From assembly GCF_001306455.1 (NCBI RefSeq), contig NZ_LGTQ01000013.1:62001-126000 (forward strand): a DNA stretch of 64,000 nucleotides, read 5' to 3'. Both the position numbers and the translations under genes were made by a program. Source of the stretch: Jiulongibacter sediminis (GTDB lineage Bacteria > Bacteroidota > Bacteroidia > Cytophagales > Spirosomataceae). The notes below the pieces were generated by a model. That model did not search any database, was not told where the DNA came from, and saw only the letters and a list, made by a program, of their open reading frames with translations. This document shows, one piece after another, positions 55,307 to 63,293 of the stretch. Positions within the stretch are counted from its first letter, which is position 1; each line of letters opens with the position of its first letter.

Positions 55307-55606
55307 TTACTGTTTTTCCTGAAACAGTATGAAAATATTCTCGCTGTCAAGTCCTATTACTTCATGCTCTTCATTGATGGGAATCTCGAAAACCTGAAGA
55401 CTTTTCAGCTCTATTTTCTTCAATCCTATTTTAAAAAGAATTTTGCCTTTAAGTACTGTCAAAATTGTCTTAAAAGAGGTTTTATGTTTGGTTAATACCT
55501 GTTTATTCAGTAGTCCAATGGCCAGATAATTAGATTTATCTGTCTTCTCAATGATATTCACTGAGGGCTTTTCTGAATCGAACTGAATTTCGTTTAAATT
55601 CTTCAT
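55307..55606 (-). CDS. Small cupin-fold protein
   Basis: 99 residues. GLLNKQVLTKHKTSFKTILTVLKGKILFKIG and FEIPINEEHEVIGLDSENIFILFQ give the two cupin strand blocks. It lacks most of the metal-binding His residues (His91-type residue remains), so an enzyme activity cannot be assigned. Confidence 0.6.
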   Translation of the reverse strand: MKNLNEIQFDSEKPSVNIIEKTDKSNYLAIGLLNKQVLTKHKTSFKTILTVLKGKILFKIGLKKIELKSLQVFEIPINEEHEVIGLDSENIFILFQEKQ

Positions 55607-55670
55607 GCCCGAAACTAGTTGAAGAATTGATATGGATTTATGAGGTTGATCACAACAGGCTGTCTAAAAG

Positions 55671-55710
55671 AAAAGAGCATGCTTCCAATTTGTAGGAAAC
55701 ATGCTCTTTT
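55671..55710 (-). terminator. Terminator of the FKBP gene
   Basis: AAAAGAGCATG pairs with CATGCTCTTTT (11 bp, extendable through TTCC/GGAA) 18 nt beyond the FKBP stop. Confidence 0.8.
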
Positions 55711-55728
55711 GACAATCAGTGAAGAAGA

Positions 55729-56187
55729 TTACTTCACCTCCTGATATTCTACCGTGGTATCTCCACCCGCTTGAATGTTGACTAATTCAAGGTCAAAGTT
55801 CAGATCCTGACCGGCTAAAGGGTGATTTGCATCCAACTTGATAGTGGTCTCTGCCACTTCAACAATTTTTACGGGAACAGTCTGTTGCCCGTTATGCATA
55901 TTTAGTGTGCCACCAACTTCCAACGGAATGTCGTTCGGAATCTGAGCTTTCTCGAAATCAAAAATCATTTCAGGGTTCGGATCACCGTACGCCTCTTTTG
56001 CAGGAATATTGACTGATTTCTTATCGCCAACTTTCATTCCCATCACGCCGTCATCGAAACCTTTGATTACCATGCCGCTACCTACTTCAAACTCAAGTGG
56101 CTCGCGTCCCTCTGAGCTGTCGAAAAGTGTACCGTCATTCAATGTTCCTTTGTAGTGCACCTTGATGGTGTCTCCTGATTTTACCAT
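55729..56187 (-). CDS. FKBP-type peptidyl-prolyl isomerase (SlyD-like)
   Basis: 152 residues. KSGDTIKVHYKGTLNDGTLFDSSEGREPLEFEVGSGMVIKGFDDGVMGMKVG is the FKBP half-site. The IF-domain-like insert and a second FKBP strand set follow. It lacks the His-rich metal tail of E. coli SlyD. It catalyses prolyl cis-trans isomerisation and acts as a chaperone. Confidence 0.88.
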   Translation of the reverse strand: MVKSGDTIKVHYKGTLNDGTLFDSSEGREPLEFEVGSGMVIKGFDDGVMGMKVGDKKSVNIPAKEAYGDPNPEMIFDFEKAQIPNDIPLEVGGTLNMHNGQQTVPVKIVEVAETTIKLDANHPLAGQDLNFDLELVNIQAGGDTTVEYQEVK

Positions 56188-56244
56188 TACTTGTTTGTTT
56201 TATAATAACAGATGCTGTTTTTCAACATCTTCACTTGTTCTGAT

Positions 56245-57717
56245 TTAATATGCTTTCGCAAAAAGCACTCTTCTTTCTGAAGGCTTACCGGTCAAAATAC
56301 ATTTACCCTTACAAGCATCTCCATCGAAAGGGATACAACGAATCGTTGCTTTAGTGAGTTCCTTGATTTTGTCCTCTGTTTCAGGCGTTCCATCCCAGTG
56401 GGCTGAGATAAACCCACCTTTTTCTATCTGAGATGTAAAATCATCCCATGAGTTAACTTCGGTGGTGTTTTCCTCTCTGAAGTTGAGAGCTTTTTTATGC
56501 ATTGATGATTGTATCTCATCCAGCAGGTCAATAATGTATTGGGCCGAGCCCTCTAGTGGCCTTTGTTCTTTGGAAAGTGTATCTCGTCTGGCAATTTCAA
56601 TTAAACCTTGTTCCAGATCCCTCATTCCCACAGCCACCCGCACTGGCACTCCTTTCATTTCATATTCAGCGAATTTCCAACCTGGTCTCGCCTGATCGTC
56701 ATCATCAAATTTTATGCTTATTCCGGCAGCCTTTAAGTCATTTAGTAACGGAGTAATGATTTGTCTGATTTGTTCGAGTTGCTCATCACCTTTATAAATA
56801 GGCACTATGACCACGTGAATGGGTGCCAGTTTTGGAGGTAATACAAGACCCTGATCATCAGAGTGGGCCATGATTAAGGCACCCATTAAACGGGTACTTA
56901 CACCCCATGAGGTTCCCCATACGTATTCGAGGGATCCTTCTTTACTTTGGAATTTTACGTCAAATGCCTTTGCGAAATTTTGCCCAAGAAAATGGGAAGT
57001 GCCGGCTTGAAGAGCCTTACCATCTTGCATCAAAGCTTCTATGCAAAGGGTGTCCTCCGCCCCGGCAAAACGCTCATTGGCTGTTTTACGACCTTTTACC
57101 ACCGGTACCGCCATCCATTCTTCGGCAAATTTGGCGTAGATATCAAGCATTCTGGCGGTTTCCTCTACGGCCTCATCGCGGGTGGCGTGAGCAGTGTGTC
57201 CTTCCTGCCATAAAAATTCGGCAGTTCTCAGGAATATTCTTGTTCTCATTTCCCAGCGAACAACGTTAGCCCATTGGTTTAAGAGAATAGGTAAGTCCCT
57301 GTAAGACTGAACCCATTTTTTGTAGGTACTCCAAATAGCTGTTTCCGAAGTAGGTCGGACGATAAGCTCTTCCTCTAATTTGGCTTCCGGGTCAACGACA
57401 ACACCATTTCCATTTTCATCGTTTTTGAGACGATAATGGGTAATTACCGCACATTCTTTGGCAAAGCCCTCTACATGGCTGGCTTCTTTTGAGAGGTATG
57501 ATTTGGGAATAAAAAGTGGGAAATAAGCATTGTTATGCCCCGTTTCTTTAAACATATCATCCAAAGCACGTTGCATTTTTTCCCAGATTGCGAAGCCATA
57601 AGGTTTTATGATCATACAGCCTCGTACATCGGAGTTGTCAGCCAGATCGGCACGTTTTACCAACTCATTATACCACTCAGAATAATTTTCACTTCTTGAA
57701 GGAAGCCCTTTTGCCAT
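56245..57717 (-). CDS. proS: Prolyl-tRNA synthetase (archaeal/eukaryotic-type length)
   Basis: 490 residues, class II aminoacyl-tRNA synthetase without the large insertion of E. coli-type ProS. Motif 2 is [27 protein letters not shown]; the [14 protein letters not shown] segment and motif 3 follow. A C-terminal zinc-like Cys set ([17 protein letters not shown]) ends it. It charges tRNA-Pro. A -7 promoter element is at 57797-57804. Confidence 0.95.
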   Translation of the reverse strand: MAKGLPSRSENYSEWYNELVKRADLADNSDVRGCMIIKPYGFAIWEKMQRALDDMFKETGHNNAYFPLFIPKSYLSKEASHVEGFAKECAVITHYRLKNDENGNGVVVDPEAKLEEELIVRPTSETAIWSTYKKWVQSYRDLPILLNQWANVVRWEMRTRIFLRTAEFLWQEGHTAHATRDEAVEETARMLDIYAKFAEEWMAVPVVKGRKTANERFAGAEDTLCIEALMQDGKALQAGTSHFLGQNFAKAFDVKFQSKEGSLEYVWGTSWGVSTRLMGALIMAHSDDQGLVLPPKLAPIHVVIVPIYKGDEQLEQIRQIITPLLNDLKAAGISIKFDDDDQARPGWKFAEYEMKGVPVRVAVGMRDLEQGLIEIARRDTLSKEQRPLEGSAQYIIDLLDEIQSSMHKKALNFREENTTEVNSWDDFTSQIEKGGFISAHWDGTPETEDKIKELTKATIRCIPFDGDACKGKCILTGKPSERRVLFAKAY

Positions 57718-57792
57718 TTTACATGTATTAATATTTAGAAAACTGTCTAACTAAACCCTTTTGCCTAACAATTTGTTAAGGTTTCAAACGGG

Positions 57793-57823
57793 CTTGCAAA
57801 GATAAGTTTTTTAGGTAGTTTTG
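57793..57823 (+). promoter_or_regulatory. Promoter of the Trp/Tyr-rich lipoprotein gene
   Basis: CTTG at 57793-57796, a 19-nt spacer, TAGTTTTG at 57816-57823 (exact TAnnTTTG). The leader to the ATG at 57953 is about 120 nt. Confidence 0.65.
57797..57804 (-). promoter_or_regulatory. Bacteroidota -7 element upstream of proS
   Basis: TATCTTTG on the minus strand, exact TAnnTTTG, 80 nt before the proS ATG. It overlaps the spacer of the opposing promoter. The -33 is weak. A TAACAA-t-TTGTTA repeat (57766-57778) lies in the proS leader. Confidence 0.55.
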
Positions 57824-57952
57824 TATGTAACTGCAGGTTCACATTGTTAAGAAGTTGTTAACAGAGTTAATATTTTATAAAAGTGATGCAACCTAAAGCT
57901 GCCAATCTGCATCTAACAGATAGATTGTAATAATTGAATAATCAATAGAACT

Positions 57953-59314
57953 ATGAAAAGTTTAAAATATATAGGTTTCTCGATAATGGCTGCGGCTGTT
58001 TTCTCAGCCTGCTCCACCAGCAAGACTGTAGTGAGTAACGGTGAGTATGATGATCTTTATGGTTCTTCAGAAAGTGCCCGTGTGGTTTATTCACCAACGG
58101 TTTCTAAGAAAGCAGATTCTTATGCTCCTGATTATCTGGAAAATTACAGCGATGCATATGACCGTATGCCGGTAGATACAACTATAGATGGTACAGATGC
58201 TTATTATGATGAAAATTATATAAGCTCCAGAGAGTTAAATAGAAATGTTTCACCTGATGCAGGTTATTCTTCAGGATATGCTGATGGGTACTCAGAAGGC
58301 TGGAACGATTACGCCTGGAATACACCATACTCATGGAACCGATTCGGTTATAACAACTGGAACACATGGAATACCTGGAACTCTTGGAATGCCTTGGGAT
58401 ACAGCCCTTGGGGTGGAGGAAATATGTTCTTTGGTGCTTATGGCTATGTGCCGTTAGCAACAAGAATGGCATTATCTTATGGTTACAGCCCTTTTGGATG
58501 GAGCTCACCATGGGGTTTTAACAGTTTCGGAATGTCTCCTTGGGGTTTCAGTAGCTATGCATATTCTCCATGGGGTTATAGATATGGCTCTTACGGAATG
58601 TATGGATATGGTTTTAACAATTTCGCAAACGGATGGTCCCCGTATTATGGAGCTCAGCCTGTTTTTGCTAGCAGAGCCTTTAATGATACCAGATTCGGAA
58701 CGAAGAGAACTTACGGACCAAGAATTGGTGGCCGATCTACGAGTATCTATAATGATGGTTTTGTGAATACCAGAAGGCCTGCGGCAACAGCTTCGTCAAG
58801 AAGAATGAGTACCGGTACACAAACAGCAACAAGAGGCGAATTAACTTCCAGGGCCAACGGTGTTGTAGCAAGAAGTAACAGACCTACATCTTATGATAGC
58901 TACACCAGAAGAAGTTCAGGTAACTCAATGACAAGATCAGGAGTTAACAGAACGACTAGTAGTGGCAGAGCATACTCTCCTGCTAGCTCAGGTTCTTCTT
59001 CTTATGGCAGAAGCACAGGGACAAGCTCAAGAACAGGTACTTTTAACAGGACTGCGGTCAGAAGTTCAGGTTCTGCAACAGGAAGCACCTTTAGCAGAGG
59101 TAACGCCTCAAACAGAACTTCAGGATCATACAGTCCGAACTCGGGAAGCCGGGATAGCGGTTACAGTAGACCAAGTACTCCTTCAAGAAGTAGTGGTAGT
59201 TACTCAAGTCCTAGTAGAGGTTCAAGCAGCGGAAGCTACTCAAGAGGAAGTAGTGGTGGCTCAAGCTCAAGAAGTAGTGGAGGTTCTTCAGGTGGTTCAA
59301 GAGGGCCAAGATAG
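57953..59314 (+). CDS. Low-complexity lipoprotein, Trp/Tyr/Gly- then Ser/Arg/Gly-rich
   Basis: 453 residues. A lipobox (VFSAC, Cys about 20) is followed by an acidic Asp/Tyr-rich segment (to about 105). Next is a zone of Trp, Tyr, Asn, Gly and Phe (about 105-235: NNWNTWNTWNSWN, YSPWGGG, YSPFGWSSPWGF). The last about 190 residues are Ser, Arg, Gly and Thr repeats ending SSGGSSGGSRGPR. Composition is unlike any neighbour. The family is not recognised; a surface or matrix-type protein is possible. Confidence 0.6.
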   Translation: MKSLKYIGFSIMAAAVFSACSTSKTVVSNGEYDDLYGSSESARVVYSPTVSKKADSYAPDYLENYSDAYDRMPVDTTIDGTDAYYDENYISSRELNRNVSPDAGYSSGYADGYSEGWNDYAWNTPYSWNRFGYNNWNTWNTWNSWNALGYSPWGGGNMFFGAYGYVPLATRMALSYGYSPFGWSSPWGFNSFGMSPWGFSSYAYSPWGYRYGSYGMYGYGFNNFANGWSPYYGAQPVFASRAFNDTRFGTKRTYGPRIGGRSTSIYNDGFVNTRRPAATASSRRMSTGTQTATRGELTSRANGVVARSNRPTSYDSYTRRSSGNSMTRSGVNRTTSSGRAYSPASSGSSSYGRSTGTSSRTGTFNRTAVRSSGSATGSTFSRGNASNRTSGSYSPNSGSRDSGYSRPSTPSRSSGSYSSPSRGSSSGSYSRGSSGGSSSRSSGGSSGGSRGPR

Positions 59315-59363
59315 AACATAAGTCAGACATCACTTTAAGGTGGTGGAAGTATAAAAGATAATA

Positions 59364-59404
59364 CCCCGCCAGAGTTTCAAACGAAGTTTGGCGGGGATTT
59401 TTTT
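59364..59404 (+). terminator. Intrinsic terminator after the low-complexity lipoprotein gene
   Basis: CCCCGCCA pairs with TGGCGGGG (8 bp) followed by ATTTTTTTTG. Confidence 0.85.
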
Positions 59405-59437
59405 GACCTTTGTTTGGACTAAAACACATAAATAGAT

Positions 59438-60946
59438 ATGAAAAAGTCATTAGTAATAGCAGTATTAGCCTTTATTATCAGTTTTACACTGAAAGCTCAG
59501 GTAGACGTTAGTGGCCACTTCTACGGAGAAGACGCTTTTAAGTTTTCTCAATATAAAAACTACGGAACGGCACGTACCTCAGGTATGGGAGGTGCCTTTA
59601 CAGCCTTAGGCGGAGATGCCAGCAATACTTTCGTAAACCCGGCAGGTCTTGGTTTTTATAACAGATCAGAGTTTAGTATTTCCCCATCGTTCAATAGTTC
59701 TTCTACAACAACCAATTATTTGGGGCAATCTGCCATCAGAAATTCTTCGAACTCTTCTATTGGTAACGTTTCAGTTATTTTCAATGGAAAAAGTAGAGGT
59801 CAGTCAAAAATGAAGTCAAGTTTTGGGATTAGTTATAATAATCTGGTCAATTTTCACAATGAGTTTGATTATCAGGGAGATAATAATGCGAGCTCCATTC
59901 AAGATTACTTTGCAGAGCAGGCTACTTTTAGAGGAGCTAATTCTTCAACATTAGATTCTGAGTTTGATCCTGTAACTGGAATTGCAGACACACCTGAAGC
60001 TATGTATTATCAGGCCTACATGATTGACCCATACGAAAATGGATATGTTGTGGTAGAACCAAGTTTTCCGGTTAGTCAATCGGGCAGGGTTTCAGAGCAA
60101 GGTAACCTTGGTCAGCTAAATCTGAGTTACGGAGCTAATATTCAGGATAAAACGTATCTGGGTGTTTCTGTTGGGTTACAGAGCTTGAATTACAACTCCA
60201 TAAACAGGCATGATGAGTCTTTTCCTAATGGAGAAGTTTTCAACGCTTTCGCAAATCAGGATGAGCTGGTTGTGAGGGGTACAGGAGTGAACCTTTCAAT
60301 TGGGATGATTTACAGAATTACAGATGATGTACGTTTTGGGTTAAACGTTACCACACCAACAGCCTTGAGAACACGCGAGACTTTCTATTCGGCAATTAAT
60401 ATTGACCAGAAGCCAAATACATTTCAAACAGATTTTCAGACAATTGAAGTGGTTCCCGGTGAATTTGATTACAGAATTACTACGCCGTTGAGAGCCAACG
60501 CGGGCTTAGGGTATGTATTGCCAGGTAAAATTGGTGTAATTAGTGCTGAGGCTGAATACGTAGGGTATGGCGGTATGAATGTCAATGACAAGCAAAGTCA
60601 GGCCTGGAGTAGTGAGCAAAACAGAGGTATAGAGGATTATTATAAAGATGTTATCAATCTTAAAGGAGGTGCAGAGTTCAGATTCGGAAAGGCCAGAGTA
60701 AGAGGTGGAGTCAATTATTTGGCCGACCCTTATGTTTCTGATAATGGCTTAAATCGTTCAAGTCTGATTTTGTCAGGAGGAGCAGGGTTCCGTTCTGCAA
60801 GATTCTTTGCAGATGCTTCTTATTCTGCGAACAGTTTTGATACAGCATATTCGCCGTACGTGTTGAGCGTGCCAGAGAACTTTGATACGGCAGTAACGAC
60901 TAACCGTTCAGGTATCTTAACATTTACAGTTGGTACATTCTTTTAG
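59438..60946 (+). CDS. FadL/OmpP1-family outer-membrane transport protein
   Basis: 502 residues with a signal peptide (FIISFTLKAQ). GTARTSGMGGAFTALGGDASNTFVNPAGLGFYNRSEFSISP is the family's N-terminal hatch segment. The rest is a beta-barrel, including GVSVGLQSLNYNSI, GMIYRITDDVRFGLNVTTPTALRTRE and a terminal FTVGTFF. It probably imports hydrophobic compounds across the outer membrane. Confidence 0.82.
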   Translation: MKKSLVIAVLAFIISFTLKAQVDVSGHFYGEDAFKFSQYKNYGTARTSGMGGAFTALGGDASNTFVNPAGLGFYNRSEFSISPSFNSSSTTTNYLGQSAIRNSSNSSIGNVSVIFNGKSRGQSKMKSSFGISYNNLVNFHNEFDYQGDNNASSIQDYFAEQATFRGANSSTLDSEFDPVTGIADTPEAMYYQAYMIDPYENGYVVVEPSFPVSQSGRVSEQGNLGQLNLSYGANIQDKTYLGVSVGLQSLNYNSINRHDESFPNGEVFNAFANQDELVVRGTGVNLSIGMIYRITDDVRFGLNVTTPTALRTRETFYSAINIDQKPNTFQTDFQTIEVVPGEFDYRITTPLRANAGLGYVLPGKIGVISAEAEYVGYGGMNVNDKQSQAWSSEQNRGIEDYYKDVINLKGGAEFRFGKARVRGGVNYLADPYVSDNGLNRSSLILSGGAGFRSARFFADASYSANSFDTAYSPYVLSVPENFDTAVTTNRSGILTFTVGTFF

Positions 60947-60970
60947 AGAAATGAGGATATCGAGAATTAA

Positions 60971-60998
60971 AAAAGAGCGGCTTATGGGCCGCTCTTTT
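60971..60998. terminator. Bidirectional terminator
   Basis: AAAAGAGCGGC pairs with GCCGCTCTTTT (11 bp, 6-nt loop) between the convergent FadL-type and aroK genes. Confidence 0.88.
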
Positions 60999-61022
60999 AC
61001 TTATATTATACCTTTTCTTCCG

Positions 61023-61541
61023 TTATCCTCTTGCAAATTGAGCGTCCAAAATCCACATAATGGTGCTTGCATCGGTATCTCCTTCAATAACGATATCTGC
61101 TTTTTTGTATATCTCAATACGCTCATTATAAGTTTCCTGAAGCGTAGTTAGCAAATCGTCATTTTCAAGTTTAAACATCGGTCTGTTGTTCTTTCTTGAA
61201 GATCGCATTCTTTCTTCCAGGTTTTCCGGTGAAACATCAAGGAAAACACTGATGCCAGTTTCTTTGATATAATCGATGTTGTCATTAAAACACGGGGTTC
61301 CTCCTCCGGTAGCTATAACAAGTTTGCTATCCACCGGAATTTTTCTCAACTGATCGGTTTCTACTTTTCTGAAGTAGTCTTCACCTTCAAGTCTGAAAAT
61401 TTCTTTGATTTTTTTTCCCTCAGTTACTTCAATCTTTCGATCAAGATCTACGAAATCGTAGTTTAATTCTTTGGCTAATTGTCTTCCTAGTGTGCTTTTG
61501 CCTGATGAAGGCATCCCTAACATATAAATATTAGTGGTCAT
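61023..61541 (-). CDS. aroK: Shikimate kinase
   Basis: 172 residues. P-loop GMPSSGKSTLG (about 9-19), VDLDRKIEVTEGKKIKEIF with the shikimate-binding Asp, FRKVETDQLRK, ATGGGTPCFND and RPMFK-containing lid segment. It phosphorylates shikimate in aromatic amino-acid and chorismate synthesis, the precursor used by the pabB/pabC-like genes at 32-33 kb. Confidence 0.94.
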   Translation of the reverse strand: MTTNIYMLGMPSSGKSTLGRQLAKELNYDFVDLDRKIEVTEGKKIKEIFRLEGEDYFRKVETDQLRKIPVDSKLVIATGGGTPCFNDNIDYIKETGISVFLDVSPENLEERMRSSRKNNRPMFKLENDDLLTTLQETYNERIEIYKKADIVIEGDTDASTIMWILDAQFARG

Positions 61542-61579
61542 TCGTTATATACAGTTCTTTAATCTATTAACAATTAATT

Positions 61580-62692
61580 TTAATCCAGTATTTCTAAAAC
61601 CTCATTTTTAGATGGAATATTGTGGCCACTCCATTTTCCTTTAACCACACCATCGTTTAACACATAAATCACAGGATTTGTTCTGGCCATGGCCTTTAAA
61701 ACCTTCTCATCGGTATTGTAGAAATTGCCCGGTAATTTGTGTTGTTCAAAATAGCCTTTGAAATCGTCAAGGATCAAAGAGGTGAGAACCATAGATTCAA
61801 TATTTTCGCCGGCCAGTTCTTGACCTAATTGACTGAGTTCGCTGAGCTCCTCTTCGCTGACTCCGTCCGTTTTTTTGAAGATAATGAGCATTTTTTTGCC
61901 GTTAAACGACTCCTGAGTGTAATCGTTACCTTCAATATCAGAAACGGCGTAATCTGTGATTTTTGGTTTTAGATCATCTTCATTAAGGACGATTGATGAA
62001 ACATACTTATACCTGGCCGTGTCCATCAGATATTCTATTGATTCAATCTCCTTATTCTCATCTTTATCGAGGAAGGTATACTCAATAATAGGTTTGACAC
62101 CTGTCGGCTCCATTTGTTTTGGCAGACTTTTGCCTTCAGCATAAGGTAAGAAGTCGAGGATTGGCAGATATCGTTTGGCATATAATCCAATGCCAAATGC
62201 AATTATGGTAGCTAGAAAAGTGGCCGGTTTCGCCAGAAACGACTCATTGTATTTTTTACGGTAGGCAAAAATTATAAGAATTACTGCAACGCTGAAAATG
62301 TCTTTATAAAAGGAATGCCATGGTTTTAAATGAAGGAAATCACCAAAACAACCGCAGTCTGTTACTTTGTTAAAATATGCCGAATAGAAAGTAAGGAAGG
62401 TGAAAAAGGCCATCAGGCCAAGAACAATCCACGCTGTTTTCTTCATTTTGAAGGAAAAAAGAAGGGCTACTCCAAGAATTAATTCAGCAGCACAAAAAAC
62501 CAGTGATAGGAACTGAGCCTGACCTGCGAGTAGTTCAAAAAAGCCACTTAATGCAGGAAGGTCTTCAGCGAACACTTCAAAATATTCCTGAAGCTTCAAG
62601 CCTGTGCCATAAGGATCCACCACTTTTACAAAACCAGAAAAGATAAACTCAATACCTACCAGTATTCTGGCAATGTTTGCAATCAGTTTCAT
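61580..62692 (-). CDS. DoxX-like membrane protein with thioredoxin-fold C-terminus (BT_3928 type)
   Basis: 370 residues. About four transmembrane helices in residues 1-165, opening IARILVGIEFIFSGFVKVVDPYGTGLKLQEY, are the DoxX/MauE-like domain. The periplasmic C-terminus (about 225-370) has a thioredoxin-like pattern but lacks the CxxC pair (FKKTDGVSEE instead). The molecular role is unknown. Its ATG overlaps the DUF1599 stop (TAATG), so the two are co-expressed. Confidence 0.8.
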   Translation of the reverse strand: MKLIANIARILVGIEFIFSGFVKVVDPYGTGLKLQEYFEVFAEDLPALSGFFELLAGQAQFLSLVFCAAELILGVALLFSFKMKKTAWIVLGLMAFFTFLTFYSAYFNKVTDCGCFGDFLHLKPWHSFYKDIFSVAVILIIFAYRKKYNESFLAKPATFLATIIAFGIGLYAKRYLPILDFLPYAEGKSLPKQMEPTGVKPIIEYTFLDKDENKEIESIEYLMDTARYKYVSSIVLNEDDLKPKITDYAVSDIEGNDYTQESFNGKKMLIIFKKTDGVSEEELSELSQLGQELAGENIESMVLTSLILDDFKGYFEQHKLPGNFYNTDEKVLKAMARTNPVIYVLNDGVVKGKWSGHNIPSKNEVLEILD

Positions 62693-63225
62693 TATTTTTC
62701 TTCGTCAAGTTTAATCATACAGAAAACAGCATAGTTGATGATATCCTGGTAGCCAGCTTTAACACCTTCAGAGATAATTGTTTTTCCCTGATTATCCTCA
62801 ATTTGCTTAATTCTCAAAAGCTTCATCAGAATAATATCGGTCATGCTACTTACTCGCATTTCTCTCCAGGCCTCGCCGTAGTCATGGTTTTTGTTAAACA
62901 ACAGAGCCATCACTTCGTCAATTCTTTTGGCATACTCAGAGGTTAAGTTGTCGTCTATTGCTTTTTTCTCTTTTTCTTCAATCAAAATTAGAGCCATAAC
63001 GCAATAATTGATGATGCCTATGAACTCAGAAGTCTGCCCTTCGTCTACTTTTGAGAAGCCATTTTCCTGAATAGTCCTGATTCTCTGAGCTTTGATGAAT
63101 ATCTGATCAGTAATTGAAGGGAGTCTTAAAATCCTCCATGAAGTGCCGTAGTCTGAATTTTTCTTTGAGAATATATCGCGGCATTTGTCAATCACCGCCT
63201 TATACTGAGATTCTGTTTTCTGCAT
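62692..63225 (-). CDS. DUF1599 protein with two tandem Nmad-type domains
   Basis: 177 residues containing two similar halves. Half one (about 11-80) has CRDIFSKKNSDYGTSWRILRLPSITDQIFIKAQRIRTIQ and ends IINYCVMALILIE. Half two (about 100-174) has LLFNKNHDYGEAWREMRVSSMTDIILMKLLRIKQIE and ends IINYAVFCMIKL. DUF1599 is described as a nucleotide-modification-associated domain. The repeated YG-x-x-W-R-x-R-x-x-S-x-TD and NY-x-V blocks indicate an internal duplication. The function is unknown. Confidence 0.82.
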   Translation of the reverse strand: MQKTESQYKAVIDKCRDIFSKKNSDYGTSWRILRLPSITDQIFIKAQRIRTIQENGFSKVDEGQTSEFIGIINYCVMALILIEEKEKKAIDDNLTSEYAKRIDEVMALLFNKNHDYGEAWREMRVSSMTDIILMKLLRIKQIEDNQGKTIISEGVKAGYQDIINYAVFCMIKLDEEK

Positions 63226-63260
63226 TAGATGTAGGGAAAGGGCAAAATTTTGTTGATTTG

Positions 63261-63268
63261 CAAAGCTA
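63261..63268 (-). promoter_or_regulatory. Bacteroidota -7 element upstream of the DUF1599 gene
   Basis: TAGCTTTG on the minus strand, exact TAnnTTTG, 35 nt before the ATG at 63225. A TTG at 16 nt may serve as -33. Confidence 0.5.
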
Positions 63269-63293
63269 TAAAATTAAGGCAATTCAATTTACC

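Noticed and set aside
56907-57269. 120-codon plus-strand frame
   Set aside because: Antisense of proS with no recognisable domain; composition is a shadow.
58962-59321. 119-codon Gln/Val-rich open frame on the plus strand
   Set aside because: A second frame of the Ser/Arg/Gly repeats of the low-complexity lipoprotein, with no signal or start context of its own.
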